A stretch of 64,000 nucleotides of DNA from the NCBI RefSeq assembly GCF_000622005.1, contig NZ_JHWV01000011.1:50558-114557 (forward strand), in the 5' to 3' direction. Below are positions 1 to 8,140 of this stretch, piece by piece (position 1 is the first letter of the stretch; each line of letters opens with the position of its first letter). A program made the position numbers and the translations under genes. The stretch is from Anaerovibrio sp. RM50. Its GTDB lineage: Bacteria > Bacillota > Negativicutes > Selenomonadales > Selenomonadaceae. The notes below the pieces were generated by a model. The model was given only the letters and a program-made list of their open reading frames with translations. It was not told where the DNA came from and searched no databases.

Positions 1-126
1 ATGATTTCTATATGGCAGCAAACTAATAAGGTATTTTTAAAATATTTTGTAATACACCCCTTCATAGCCCGTATGTAAGGACGGAAAACAACAGGGTCAC
101 AACCCACACAGAAGGGAGATAATATT

Positions 127-303
127 ATGGACAAGAAATTCGAACTCAACGAAATGGAACTGGATATGGTTGCTGGTGGCCGCCCACGTGTTCGCCCTAA
201 CCCGGCTTTAAGCAATGCTGTTCATAAGGGCCTTACTGCCATCGGTGATTTCTTCAAAAAGATCTTCACCCCACCTTCCAAAAGATATGATAATCTCCGC
301 TGA
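127..303 (+). CDS. Double-glycine leader peptide, bacteriocin-like (peptide 1)
   Basis: A 58-residue ORF too short for most ORF cut-offs. The first 18 residues form a typical double-glycine leader (ELNEMELDMVAGG), the signal normally removed by a C39 peptidase-containing ABC exporter during secretion. The predicted mature part is about 40 residues, basic, and starts RPRVRPNP. A good ribosome site (AGAAGGGAGATAATATT) precedes the ATG. The leader is almost identical to that of the peptide at 2028-2222, and the roughly 100 bp upstream are also shared. No exporter or maturation gene is in the window. It may be a bacteriocin, a signalling peptide or another exported small protein; the product class rests on the leader only. 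Confidence 0.8.
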   Translation: MDKKFELNEMELDMVAGGRPRVRPNPALSNAVHKGLTAIGDFFKKIFTPPSKRYDNLR

Positions 304-332
304 GAGAATTTAAATTAAAGGAGACGTTAAAT

Positions 333-761
333 ATGGAAAAGCATTGCAGACTTTTGATAGTCCAAATGTGTGTTGCAGTAGTTATGTTTGCCATGGTCAG
401 CTTCAATGTATCTTATTGTCAGGCTGCCCAATGGGAAAAGGTAGCGGAAAGTACTGAGCAGACTGTGGAGATAGATGCATCCTCCGTGGAATGGGTGGAA
501 TATCCTGAGCTGGGTCGCAATATAGTGTGCTGGTATAAGTACATCGAAAAGGATAAATCAAGCAATGTATACCATTGCGCCTTTAGGGAAACCAACGGTG
601 CTCCTGAATATGCCATTTTTGAAAAAATATCATTTGATGGTGAAGGCAATCAAATAGACCATCAGGGCACCAGCACTCCTGACAATTCCGTTTACAGGCC
701 TGTTGTTCCGGGCAGTGATGGAGAGCAATTCTTTCAAATAGCCAAAAGATATGCAAAATAA
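333..761 (+). CDS. Secreted adhesin-E-like small protein
   Basis: A 142-residue protein with an N-terminal signal peptide: a hydrophobic stretch at about residues 8-28, then CQAA, the likely cleavage region. The mature part has short blocks (WEKVAES, EIDASSVEW, CWYKY, CAFRETNG, SFDGEGN) of the kind seen in small surface-adhesin-E-like domains. The protein at 3978-4406 is a clear paralog with the same CQAAQWE start and order of blocks. The ATG has AAAGGAGACGTTAAAT upstream. It starts 29 bp after peptide 1 and is probably co-transcribed with it, then followed by a terminator. A role in envelope binding or in protection from the exported peptide is conceivable but not shown. Confidence 0.7.
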   Translation: MEKHCRLLIVQMCVAVVMFAMVSFNVSYCQAAQWEKVAESTEQTVEIDASSVEWVEYPELGRNIVCWYKYIEKDKSSNVYHCAFRETNGAPEYAIFEKISFDGEGNQIDHQGTSTPDNSVYRPVVPGSDGEQFFQIAKRYAK

Positions 762-767
762 AAAACA

Positions 768-814
768 AAGGGGCATCACACTAAGAAATTAGCGTCGATA
801 CCCCTTCTTTTTTT
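768..814 (+). terminator. Rho-independent terminator
   Basis: AAGGGG pairs with CCCCTT over a loop of about 27 bases and is followed by a T-rich run. It closes the unit formed by peptide 1 and the adhesin-E-like gene. Confidence 0.6.
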
Positions 815-892
815 GTCCTTGGAAACCACCGATAATTATTTATTTGGATGGCCTGACGCGCAAAGTGAGATAAAGACAGAAAATCAATATAA

Positions 893-927
893 ATGTTCTG
901 GCAAAAGCGAGCCAGGACATTTTTTTA
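893..927 (+). terminator. Strong Rho-independent terminator with no gene directly upstream
   Basis: AATGTTCTGGC and GCCAGGACATT form an 11-bp stem with an 8-base loop followed by seven T. It lies 80 bp after another terminator, so it may end a small unannotated transcript or be left over from a lost gene. Confidence 0.6.
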
Positions 928-1100
928 TTTGACTTGAATAAAAGGAGGGCTTAACGGCACTGCTTCACTTCGTTTCGCTCGAGCCCCCCGACATACGCCC
1001 ACCCACAAATAAATGGTATGAACTACCACATCATGCTATAATTTTGCCAAAGAAATTGACCACGATAATGATATTGTATCGTGCAATGGAGGGCAAACTT

Positions 1101-1313
1101 ATGGCAAAAAGTATACTCATCAAAGATACGACCCGTGAGGAGCGCGAGGAAATTGTCCGCAAGGCCCTGGCCTGTTCTGAGGGCTGCGAAAATTGCACTG
1201 GCTGTCAGTTGGGAGTTGGCGATGCCTTTGAAATGTACCGCCCTTACATAGAGGGTAAAAAGGAAATACGCGACATAAACATGGAATACAATGCCAGATA
1301 CAACATCCACTGA
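1101..1313 (+). CDS. Small Cys-rich conserved hypothetical protein
   Basis: A 70-residue protein starting MAKSILIKDTT. The ATG at 1101 is preferred over the in-frame 1044 ATG because it follows TGGAGGGCAAACTT, a good ribosome site. A CSEGCENCTGC segment carries four closely spaced cysteines, suggesting metal or Fe-S binding. Related short proteins in Negativicutes and clostridia share the pattern of 'IKDTTREER' followed by a Cys cluster and 'YIEGKKE', but I know no experimental function. It sits just upstream of another Cys-rich protein of the DUF2284 type, so the two may be expressed together. Confidence 0.65.
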   Translation: MAKSILIKDTTREEREEIVRKALACSEGCENCTGCQLGVGDAFEMYRPYIEGKKEIRDINMEYNARYNIH

Positions 1314-1346
1314 CGACAAAAGGGCTCATGAAAAGGGAAAAATATT

Positions 1347-1928
1347 ATGAATTATTCTGTTGAATACCATACAAACCACATAACCATCAGTGATTTCAGG
1401 GGAAAATATCAGAATCAGGAAAAGTTTATGGCGTTCTGCCGTGAATGTCCCCGCTACAATTCCACCTGGTCCTGCCCTCCCCTGTTCTTTGACGTAGATA
1501 AATACTTGGATAAATTCACTTATATATATGTAATTTGTGCCAAAATAAAACTTAGCAGCCATACCATAGCCGAAGCTGATACATCTGGCAAAATAAAAGA
1601 TATGGGTTGGGAAATCGTATCATCGGTGAAAACTGATTTAGATGAAAAGCTTCTCGATATGGAAAAGCACATCCCCGATAGTGTAGCCCTATCCTCAGGG
1701 GGCTGCATCTTTTGCGAAGCATGCAGCCGAAAAGAAGGTCTCCCCTGCAGGCAACCGGATAAAATGCGCTACTCCATGGATGCTTTTGGCTTTGACCTTA
1801 CCGCCATCACCAAGGATATGTTTTCCATTGATATTCAATGGTGCAAGGACAGATTGCCGGATTACTTCACCCTAATCCACGGCCTGCTGTCAAAAACCAC
1901 CATACCAGAAAAATTATGGAAAAAATAA
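1347..1928 (+). CDS. DUF2284 family metal-binding protein
   Basis: A 193-residue soluble protein with clustered cysteines typical of DUF2284: CRECPRYNSTWSCPP near residues 29-43 and CIFCEACSRKEGLPC near residues 120-136. These are likely to hold a metal or Fe-S centre. No membrane segment or signal peptide is seen. It follows the small Cys-rich gene by 33 bp. Family members have no well-established reaction, so the call is at family level only. Confidence 0.75.
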   Translation: MNYSVEYHTNHITISDFRGKYQNQEKFMAFCRECPRYNSTWSCPPLFFDVDKYLDKFTYIYVICAKIKLSSHTIAEADTSGKIKDMGWEIVSSVKTDLDEKLLDMEKHIPDSVALSSGGCIFCEACSRKEGLPCRQPDKMRYSMDAFGFDLTAITKDMFSIDIQWCKDRLPDYFTLIHGLLSKTTIPEKLWKK

Positions 1929-2027
1929 GGTAACTTTTTTAAAATTTTTGTAATGCTTTTCTCCCCAGTCCGTATGTAAGGACAGAAAACAACAAGGGCA
2001 CAGCCCATAAAGAAGGGAGATAATATT

Positions 2028-2222
2028 ATGAACAAGAAATTTGAACTCAACGAAATGGAATTAGATATGGTTGCAGGCGGCCGTCCACGCATTCACCTTG
2101 GCAAGGGCCGTGGCAACGGATCTATTATTAAGGACATCATCAAGCTGATTAAGAAAATCGTTAAGCCAGAGGATACCAAGCCTCAGAAGGACACTAAGCC
2201 AGCCCAGGAGAAAGCCGCATAA
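2028..2222 (+). CDS. Double-glycine leader peptide, bacteriocin-like (peptide 2)
   Basis: A 64-residue peptide whose first 18 residues are nearly identical to those of peptide 1 (MNKKFELNEMELDMVAGG), ending in the GG processing site. The mature part is rich in Lys and Gly, then has IIKDIIKLIKKIVK, which would make an amphipathic cationic helix, and ends with a DTKP repeat. The cationic helix is typical of membrane-active bacteriocins. The preceding region repeats that of peptide 1 (GTATGTAAGGAC, GAAAACAACA, AGAAGGGAGATAATATT). It is followed by a 49-codon ORF and a strong terminator. Confidence 0.8.
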   Translation: MNKKFELNEMELDMVAGGRPRIHLGKGRGNGSIIKDIIKLIKKIVKPEDTKPQKDTKPAQEKAA

Positions 2223-2249
2223 ACCAGTAGGAAAAAGAGGTGAATGATT

Positions 2250-2399
2250 ATGACGAAGGATTTACTAATAAAGAAAATTACCAATGAATCATTAAAGAAG
2301 ATTGCAAGGGGAATCGGTTTGGCCAAATATCCTCCACAGTATACCCCACCGAAGCGCATAGTCATCACCTTTGGCGAAGGCGTAATCTCTAATAAATAA
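2250..2399 (+). CDS. Small basic peptide, partner of peptide 2
   Basis: A 49-residue ORF beginning MTKDLLIKKITNESLKK, 27 bp after peptide 2, with AAAAGAGGTGAATGATT as ribosome site. It has no GG leader, no Cys and no clear membrane segment, and is basic. Position suggests a second bacteriocin component, an immunity peptide or a regulator; none of these can be chosen from sequence. Confidence 0.5.
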   Translation: MTKDLLIKKITNESLKKIARGIGLAKYPPQYTPPKRIVITFGEGVISNK

Positions 2400-2440
2400 T
2401 AAGCTAACTTACACTTCTTACACTTCTCTCATTACTCTCC

Positions 2441-2483
2441 CCCTGTCTGTTATGCTCACAATAACAGGCAGGGCCTTTTTTTA
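2441..2483 (+). terminator. Rho-independent terminator
   Basis: CCCTGTCTGTTAT pairs with ATAACAGGCAGGG over a short loop, followed by CCTTTTTTT. It ends the peptide 2 unit. Confidence 0.85.
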
Positions 2484-2621
2484 ATTTGATTTGAATAAAT
2501 GGGATAAAAACAAAGGCAACACGAACAAAAAGAAAAGATGATCATTCCACAAAAGGGTTTTGACAAAGAAAATGGAATATTATTAATCAATCAGATTTTA
2601 AACAGGAGGATTGTATATCTT

Positions 2622-3881
2622 ATGACCGATACCAGGGAAGGAAAAGTATCCGTTGGGGTGCTGGCCTGCAATAAATGCGGTGCCCCCATGTACCCTGACA
2701 TGGAAAAAGGTGGCTTTCATTGTGCCTATTGTGGGGAGTTTTTTTCCTTTGCGCTGACAGATGCGGATTTTACCCCGGGCATGACCTTTCGCCACCAGCC
2801 ATTGCAGGAAATCGACGGCTATCTGAAGCTGGGACATGTGGCCATCATGGACAAGAAGGCATTACAGCCACCACCATCTGTTGAGTGGCACATGCGGCGA
2901 ACCCGTCTGGTGGACAAAATCCGTGAATATGATGAAGCCGCACTCAATGCCATTAATGACAAAACCTATATTGATATGAACTGCCCCCACTGCGGAAAGA
3001 AGCTGACACCGCGTCTGACGGATAATATTTTCACCTGCCCCCACTGCGGGCAGAAATTTGGTGATTTTGGACATTTGTCAACGGGGGATTTTGATGAAGC
3101 GTTGATTGTGGGACGGAAGTATAATTTTGACGGAAAATGCCTTCCCTTCAATATAAAACCATCTGAAGCGCGGCAGGCGATTAGTGCCTTGGGGCGGCAG
3201 AACAGGAATGATTTTTTGGATGACGATATAGAAGCACGGGCAGAAACAGAACTGATAGCTGCCTATGTTCCCGTCCAGCTGGCGGATTTCCGTTGGAAAT
3301 ATGAGGTGAGCTCAGACCGTGGCACCTTCTGGTTTTACCAGGAGTGCCTGAATTGGGCATGGGTGTGCACGCTGATGTTTGACTGGTATCTTCTGGATGA
3401 ACTGGCTCCTTGGGATTACGGAAAGATTTCCATTATGAAGCCAGCCTATCTGGAGGGAAATGTGCGGCTTTTTGCCTCCCAGAATATCGGGGAATGGCAG
3501 GCGGCCATCCCAAATTATGTTTTGCAAAGTAAAATACCATATTGGCTTCGGTCCGGACTGGGTATTTGGCAATGTAAGCTTTTGCAGGCATCACACGACC
3601 TCCGAAAGCATAAATTTGCCTTTTTGTTGCTGCCGATTTACTTTCTGGACTGTAAAAGAGAGGCAGGGGAAAATGACCGTCAGATCCGTGTAATGGTCAA
3701 CGGCCAAACGGGGAAAGCCGCGGCATTGATTCTAAGCCCAAGGGAAAGGGATATAATACGCACTGCAGAGCCAATAAAGCCCTATGTTTTCACTAAAGGA
3801 GGAGAGCGTACAATACTTTCACCGCCTATGCCTGTAAAATATGTGAAATCCCCCTTCCTCCACGAAAAGATACGACTTTAA
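2622..3881 (+). CDS. Zinc-ribbon protein of unknown function
   Basis: A protein of about 419 residues with two N-terminal zinc ribbons: CNKCG..CAYCG (about residues 17-40) and CPHCGKK..CPHCGQ (about residues 125-150). The remainder is a Trp-rich domain that I do not recognise. There is no signal peptide. The start at 2622 is preferred because AGGAGG lies just upstream; an in-frame ATG at 2538 is possible but without a good ribosome site. It appears monocistronic. Zinc ribbons suggest nucleic-acid or protein contacts, but the function is unknown. Confidence 0.65.
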   Translation: MTDTREGKVSVGVLACNKCGAPMYPDMEKGGFHCAYCGEFFSFALTDADFTPGMTFRHQPLQEIDGYLKLGHVAIMDKKALQPPPSVEWHMRRTRLVDKIREYDEAALNAINDKTYIDMNCPHCGKKLTPRLTDNIFTCPHCGQKFGDFGHLSTGDFDEALIVGRKYNFDGKCLPFNIKPSEARQAISALGRQNRNDFLDDDIEARAETELIAAYVPVQLADFRWKYEVSSDRGTFWFYQECLNWAWVCTLMFDWYLLDELAPWDYGKISIMKPAYLEGNVRLFASQNIGEWQAAIPNYVLQSKIPYWLRSGLGIWQCKLLQASHDLRKHKFAFLLLPIYFLDCKREAGENDRQIRVMVNGQTGKAAALILSPRERDIIRTAEPIKPYVFTKGGERTILSPPMPVKYVKSPFLHEKIRL

Positions 3882-3920
3882 TGACCAATACTCCACTTCC
3901 ATCCGCTGGGCTGGCATCAC

Positions 3921-3950
3921 AAAATACAAAGGAGCTGCCGAAGCAGCCCC
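3921..3950 (-). terminator. Rho-independent terminator
   Basis: On the minus strand GGGGCTGC-TTCG-GCAGCTCC is followed by TTTGTATTTT. It serves the minus-strand adhesin-E-like gene and may also stop transcripts from the plus-strand zinc-ribbon gene. Confidence 0.65.
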
Positions 3951-3977
3951 AAATATATTAGTCTACATATTCCCAAA

Positions 3978-4406
3978 TTAATCTACATATTCCCAAGCTT
4001 TGTCATATAGAGCGTCGTAAATACTGCCCTTGCTGATTGCCCGATAATGAATGTCAAAGGGTTCATTTATTGTTGGGGCCCATCCTGTAACATTTCCGTT
4101 TTCATCATAACCAGTTCCGGAGAGCATTACATATTGTTTACTGCCGTTCTTGTTTCTGAAGGCAAATCTGGCCAAGCCGTATGTGTTGTCCAATGTGGTG
4201 GTTTTCACCCAGCACAACACGTTATCCCCTGCAAATTTAAGGTTTGCTCTTTGCACAGAGGAAACGTCAATTTCATAGTCCACTTCATCCGTCGATGTCA
4301 CCCATTCCCACTGTGCCGCCTGACAGGAGGAAATATTAACACCAAAAATCACAATTGACAGCATCACAATATAAATAAGCGATGCCAATATTTTGTAGTA
4401 TTTCAT
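3978..4406 (-). CDS. Secreted adhesin-E-like small protein (paralog)
   Basis: A 142-residue protein with signal peptide (hydrophobic residues about 8-27, then CQAAQWE) and the same block order as the protein at 333-761: EIDVSSV, LCWVKT, FAFRNKNGS, GYDENGN. The start at 4406 is chosen because GGGGGAGG lies 10 bases upstream and because it gives the same length as the paralog. Transcribed alone on the minus strand. Likely exported to the periplasm or cell surface. The family link to surface-adhesin protein E is by pattern only. Confidence 0.7.
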   Translation of the reverse strand: MKYYKILASLIYIVMLSIVIFGVNISSCQAAQWEWVTSTDEVDYEIDVSSVQRANLKFAGDNVLCWVKTTTLDNTYGLARFAFRNKNGSKQYVMLSGTGYDENGNVTGWAPTINEPFDIHYRAISKGSIYDALYDKAWEYVD

Positions 4407-4587
4407 GCAGTCCATGCCTCCCCCGATGCAAAATCCATATCCAGCATTATTGTATTATAAATTTTGATTTCATTCCACATCCACCAACAAAATTAGCCTT
4501 TTATTAATGAAGCATTAATATTCTTATAATGAATTTACTCAGCAAAAGTAGTATGATGAATTACATAATAATAATGAGGTGATGGAA

Positions 4588-6369
4588 TTGAAAAAAATGG
4601 ATTTGAAGAAAAAAATAATGTACACCCTCAGCACTGGTTTGCTGGCTTGTACCTTTTCTTTTGCCCCCCTTTCTGCTCCTGCTGTGGCAGAAGCCAGCGG
4701 TTGGGATGTGGTAGGCAACATTTTGGGAACAGTTGGCCAGGCTGCCGTTGAGTACGAGCAGGTGAGAAATTATTTGCTGAACTGGGGCAACAGCCCTGAA
4801 ACCCAGCAGAAAACCCTTGATGAAACCGTGAATAAATATGGTATCGATACATCTGTGGAGCACAACGAGCGGGTTTCAAGGGTTCTGAACCAGCTCATAG
4901 AACAGGGCCACTATGCCATGGAGCCTAACAGTCTGCCCTTCAGATGGCGTGTTATCAACAATGACGAATTTAATGCCGCCTGCTATCCAAATGATTTTAT
5001 TGAAGTCAACAGTGGCCTTTTAGAAGAGCTTAACAATGATGACGAGGTGGCAGCGGTAATGTCCCATGAAATGATTCACGGGCTTCATCAGCATATTGCC
5101 AAGGATGCCCCAAAACAGGTACTCTACACTTATGGCACAGCACTTCTCACCATGAATGCCAATGTATTGGAGGCAACTTTGGGATCGTATATCGGCAATT
5201 ACATTACTGTAAAGAACACCACAAACCTCTCTGAGGCCGATGCGGACGAATACGGCTTCTATCTCCATTGCAGTGCAGGCTTTAACCCTGGCGGTTTCCC
5301 TGCCATGACCCTTGATATGGCCAAGGGAGACAATTCTGACCGCAACCTTTTAAAGGAAATCTTTGTGGGTGCATATAACCATCCTGCTTCACAAAAGCGC
5401 TTTGAACAGGCTCAGCAGCGCATGGAGGAATATGGCTATAACCATGTAAAGGTGAAAAATGGCACTGATATTTTCATTGACGACAAGCACTTTATGACTG
5501 CCAGTGAAACACCTAATCTGACTGATTGGGAAAATGCTTATCTCATTGCCGGGGGTATATGCAAGGGTATTCACGATTATTCCACCGTGGAGTCCTGGGG
5601 CTTTGGCACTCCTGATTTTCTTAATGACAAAGCCTATACGGAACTGAAATCTGCCCTGTCCGACACCGCACTTTCTGACAGCCTTCAGACCATGCTTGCC
5701 AATTCCTATTCCCTTGACATTTATGACAAGGAGCACAGAAGCACCAAGGCAAAGCTGAAAAAGGCCGAAAAGGAACGCAATGACAAGATTACCAGCCGCC
5801 AAAATATGGCAATGTCTGCTGAAAACGCATCTTCCTATGAGAGGCACTTTGAATCCTACAACAAGCTGGGGCTTAATGTATTGGCCTATAAAGAAGCTGA
5901 AAAAGCCTACAAGGCAAATCCTGACAGCTATATTCACACCGGCAATATGTCCCGTGCCCTTAATGCCCTGAATGCTGAGTATAAGGAAAAGCATGACACC
6001 TGGAATGATGATTATACCCAGAAGGCCATTGAATACACTGACAAGGCGCTGAAGATATGTGAGGATAACTCCATTGATGATACCTACTGGCTTTACAGCA
6101 ACATGGCATATTATCAGATGCAGGCCCAGAACTATGCGGATTCCAATGAGGCGGCATTGAAGGCCATCACTCTCAAGCCTGATGAAAAGAGTAACTACCG
6201 TTTTGTAGGCTACAATAGTCTTATGCTGGGAGATAAGGGCAGTGCTGTTAAGTATTACTCCCTCTATCTGAACCACGGCGGTGACAGAGATATGGTTCCT
6301 GCTGAGCTTTCCAATGAAGTACAGGCAGATGCAAGATCCATTGATGAAATATATGATTCCAACGAGTAA
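4588..6369 (+). CDS. Exported M48-family zinc metalloprotease with C-terminal TPR-like repeats
   Basis: About 593 residues. An N-terminal signal peptide (hydrophobic, ending near AVAEA) is followed by a peptidase M48 domain with the zinc motif HEMIH (about residues 160-164) and the third ligand region SEADADEYG about 60 residues later. The C-terminal third has helical repeats (KAYKANPDSY, YTDKALKICED, AALKAITLKPDEK) resembling TPRs. This layout matches BepA-like periplasmic protein quality-control proteases. TTG at 4588 has GAGGTG at ideal spacing; GTG 4579, ATG 4582 and ATG 4597 are alternatives. A strong bidirectional terminator follows. Confidence 0.85.
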   Translation: MKKMDLKKKIMYTLSTGLLACTFSFAPLSAPAVAEASGWDVVGNILGTVGQAAVEYEQVRNYLLNWGNSPETQQKTLDETVNKYGIDTSVEHNERVSRVLNQLIEQGHYAMEPNSLPFRWRVINNDEFNAACYPNDFIEVNSGLLEELNNDDEVAAVMSHEMIHGLHQHIAKDAPKQVLYTYGTALLTMNANVLEATLGSYIGNYITVKNTTNLSEADADEYGFYLHCSAGFNPGGFPAMTLDMAKGDNSDRNLLKEIFVGAYNHPASQKRFEQAQQRMEEYGYNHVKVKNGTDIFIDDKHFMTASETPNLTDWENAYLIAGGICKGIHDYSTVESWGFGTPDFLNDKAYTELKSALSDTALSDSLQTMLANSYSLDIYDKEHRSTKAKLKKAEKERNDKITSRQNMAMSAENASSYERHFESYNKLGLNVLAYKEAEKAYKANPDSYIHTGNMSRALNALNAEYKEKHDTWNDDYTQKAIEYTDKALKICEDNSIDDTYWLYSNMAYYQMQAQNYADSNEAALKAITLKPDEKSNYRFVGYNSLMLGDKGSAVKYYSLYLNHGGDRDMVPAELSNEVQADARSIDEIYDSNE

Positions 6370-6420
6370 TACAATATAAAGAATAAGCTGCTTTATTATC
6401 CATTCAAATTACCACATAAT

Positions 6421-6476
6421 AAAAAACTCCTTGCTATATTTGTTCAACAAATGAACATATAGCACAGGAGTTTTTT
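6421..6476. terminator. Bidirectional terminator hairpin
   Basis: AAAAAACTCCTTGCTATAT pairs with ATATAGCACAGGAGTTTTTT with few mismatches. A-tract and T-tract flank both sides, so it works in either direction. Confidence 0.85.
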
Positions 6477-6556
6477 GTTGAATAATATATGTTGTGTTTT
6501 CCTTCGAAAAAATGTAATATTGACGTATTGCAGAACGTAGACACGAGGTAAGAATT

Positions 6557-7315
6557 ATGTTATTTGTTTCCATGCTGATAATGGGTATGATAATTGGATT
6601 TATTGGAATTGGCGGGGCCGGTATCACCATTGCCCTTTTGACTGTGGGCTTTGGTGTTCCTATACACACTGCTCTGGCAGTGGCTCTTTCCGCCATGGTT
6701 TTTACCACCATGTCAGGGGCCTTCAGCCATTTCAAGGAAGGGAATGTTATTCCAAAAACTGGTGCTGTGCTGGGCATCAGCGGCATGGTGGGAGCCTTTA
6801 TGGGAGCAAATATATCAAATATTATTCCTTCCGATATATTGGGTAAAATGTCCGGATCCATCATGGTACTGTCCGCTGTACTCCTTTACACCAAGGTGTA
6901 TCAGCCCCAGTGGCTAAATAAGCACTTTCCGCCCCGGGATGGTTTGCTTGAAGGCCATAAGCTCTACATCTATGGAAGTATTGCGGGGATTGTGAACGGC
7001 CTTATATCCGGAGCCTTTGGTATTGGGGCGGCGGCCTTTATACAGCTGACTCTTATGATAATCTTCGGGGTTCCCGTGCTCTACGCCATTGGTACCTGCA
7101 TGATGGTAATTCTCCCCATTTCCATTGCAGGGGGCTTTGGATACTTCCTGAACGGCCAGCTGGATTTATGGATATTCCTCCAGACTCTTGTGGGGCAGGC
7201 AGTTGGCGCATATCTGGGTGCAAAGCTCACCCGTCTGGCTCCCCGCCCAATATTAAAATTCTTTATGGTAGCCATGTCCGCCTCCGGTGGGCTGGTAATG
7301 CTGCTACTATACTAA
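6557..7315 (+). CDS. TauE/SafE family membrane permease
   Basis: A 252-residue polytopic membrane protein with about eight hydrophobic segments. Gly-rich repeats (GMIIGFIGIGGAGITIALL at the N-terminus and GLISGAFGIGAAAF in the second half) are the duplicated signature of TauE/SafE (DUF81) permeases, which export or import sulfite, sulfoacetate or related anions. ATG at 6557 follows CGAGGTAAGAATT. It is monocistronic, between two terminators. The substrate cannot be read from the sequence. Confidence 0.85.
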   Translation: MLFVSMLIMGMIIGFIGIGGAGITIALLTVGFGVPIHTALAVALSAMVFTTMSGAFSHFKEGNVIPKTGAVLGISGMVGAFMGANISNIIPSDILGKMSGSIMVLSAVLLYTKVYQPQWLNKHFPPRDGLLEGHKLYIYGSIAGIVNGLISGAFGIGAAAFIQLTLMIIFGVPVLYAIGTCMMVILPISIAGGFGYFLNGQLDLWIFLQTLVGQAVGAYLGAKLTRLAPRPILKFFMVAMSASGGLVMLLLY

Positions 7316-7334
7316 GTTGCATACATCCACAAAA

Positions 7335-7364
7335 AGAGGGCCTGCCGAAGCAAGCCCTCCCTTT
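7335..7364. terminator. Bidirectional terminator hairpin
   Basis: AGAGGGCCTGC and GCAAGCCCTC pair around CGAA. It lies between convergent genes and can serve both. Confidence 0.65.
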
Positions 7365-7386
7365 AATTATTAAAGCAATATACTAT

Positions 7387-7911
7387 TTATTTTTTTGCGG
7401 CAATCCAGTGATTTACCCCAGATTTATCCATAACAGGCTTTTCTGCTGCTGGTTTATCGGATGCAGATTTATCTGATGCTGGTTTTTCTGATGCAGCAGG
7501 CTTTTCAGACATAGCTGGCTTTTCGGACATAGCTGGATTCTCTGATGCAGCAGGCTTTTCTGATACAACTGGCTTTTCTGGTGCAGCATTCTCTGCTGGT
7601 ACTGTTGCCTTATCCATGGCAGGACCGTCAGCCACAGGGATTTCTGCCCCACTTTCATTTACAATCTCCTCTGCCACAGCCCTGTCCGTTGGATTATTTG
7701 GCAATAATTCCTCAAAAACAGGCTTCTCTGCAGTCTCCTTGTCATTATTAATTACAACCTTTTCATTTTGAGGTGCCCGGGCCATATCGTTCTCCACAAC
7801 GGTGCTGGTCTGTGGTGCCTCAACCTTATCTAAAGGTGCCTCGCTGGCAAACACACTGCCGCTCACTGCCATAACTGCCATCATAGTAATACTTGCAATA
7901 GTCTTTCTCAT
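7387..7911 (-). CDS. Secreted low-complexity repeat protein
   Basis: About 174 residues. The signal peptide (MRKTIASITMMAVMAVSGSVFASEA) is followed by an acidic Pro/Ala/Lys/Glu-rich region. The C-terminal half is built of tandem five-to-seven-residue units of the SEKPA type (SEKPAMSEKPAASEKPAS). Such regions are disordered and often act as spacers at the cell surface or periplasm. The start at 7911 is chosen because GGAGG lies 8 bases upstream. Function unknown; monocistronic. Confidence 0.7.
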   Translation of the reverse strand: MRKTIASITMMAVMAVSGSVFASEAPLDKVEAPQTSTVVENDMARAPQNEKVVINNDKETAEKPVFEELLPNNPTDRAVAEEIVNESGAEIPVADGPAMDKATVPAENAAPEKPVVSEKPAASENPAMSEKPAMSEKPAASEKPASDKSASDKPAAEKPVMDKSGVNHWIAAKK

Positions 7912-8085
7912 AATATATACCTCCAAATCAAATGCGAATTAACAAATCACAAAATAATTAATAATAAAATTAAATAGGCCTATTAACTGATTTATATTCT
8001 ACAACCAAATTATGGAAGAAAACTGAATAAATTAATTTAATTGGTAAAAAGGTATTTTTTCCCAAATATTAATTCTTTTTTTACA

Positions 8086-8136
8086 TAAAAAAAGTGGCTG
8101 CCGCACTGATGGAAAACATCAAATGCGACAGCCACT
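8086..8136 (-). terminator. Rho-independent terminator of hipBA
   Basis: GTGGCTGTCGCA pairs with TGCGGCAGCCAC on the minus strand and is followed by seven T, five bases after the hipA stop codon. Confidence 0.85.
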
Positions 8137-8140
8137 GCTA

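Larger units (their letters stand above)
762..1100. other. Gene-free stretch with two hairpins
   Basis: No supported gene in about 340 bp. It holds the terminators at 768-814 and 893-927, then a C-rich run (GAGCCCCCCGACATACGCCC) near 980-1000, and finally the leader of the small Cys-rich gene. Confidence 0.5.

Noticed and set aside
5389..6276. 295-aa minus-strand ORF opposite the M48 protease
   Set aside because: Antisense shadow of the repeat region; no ribosome site or domain.
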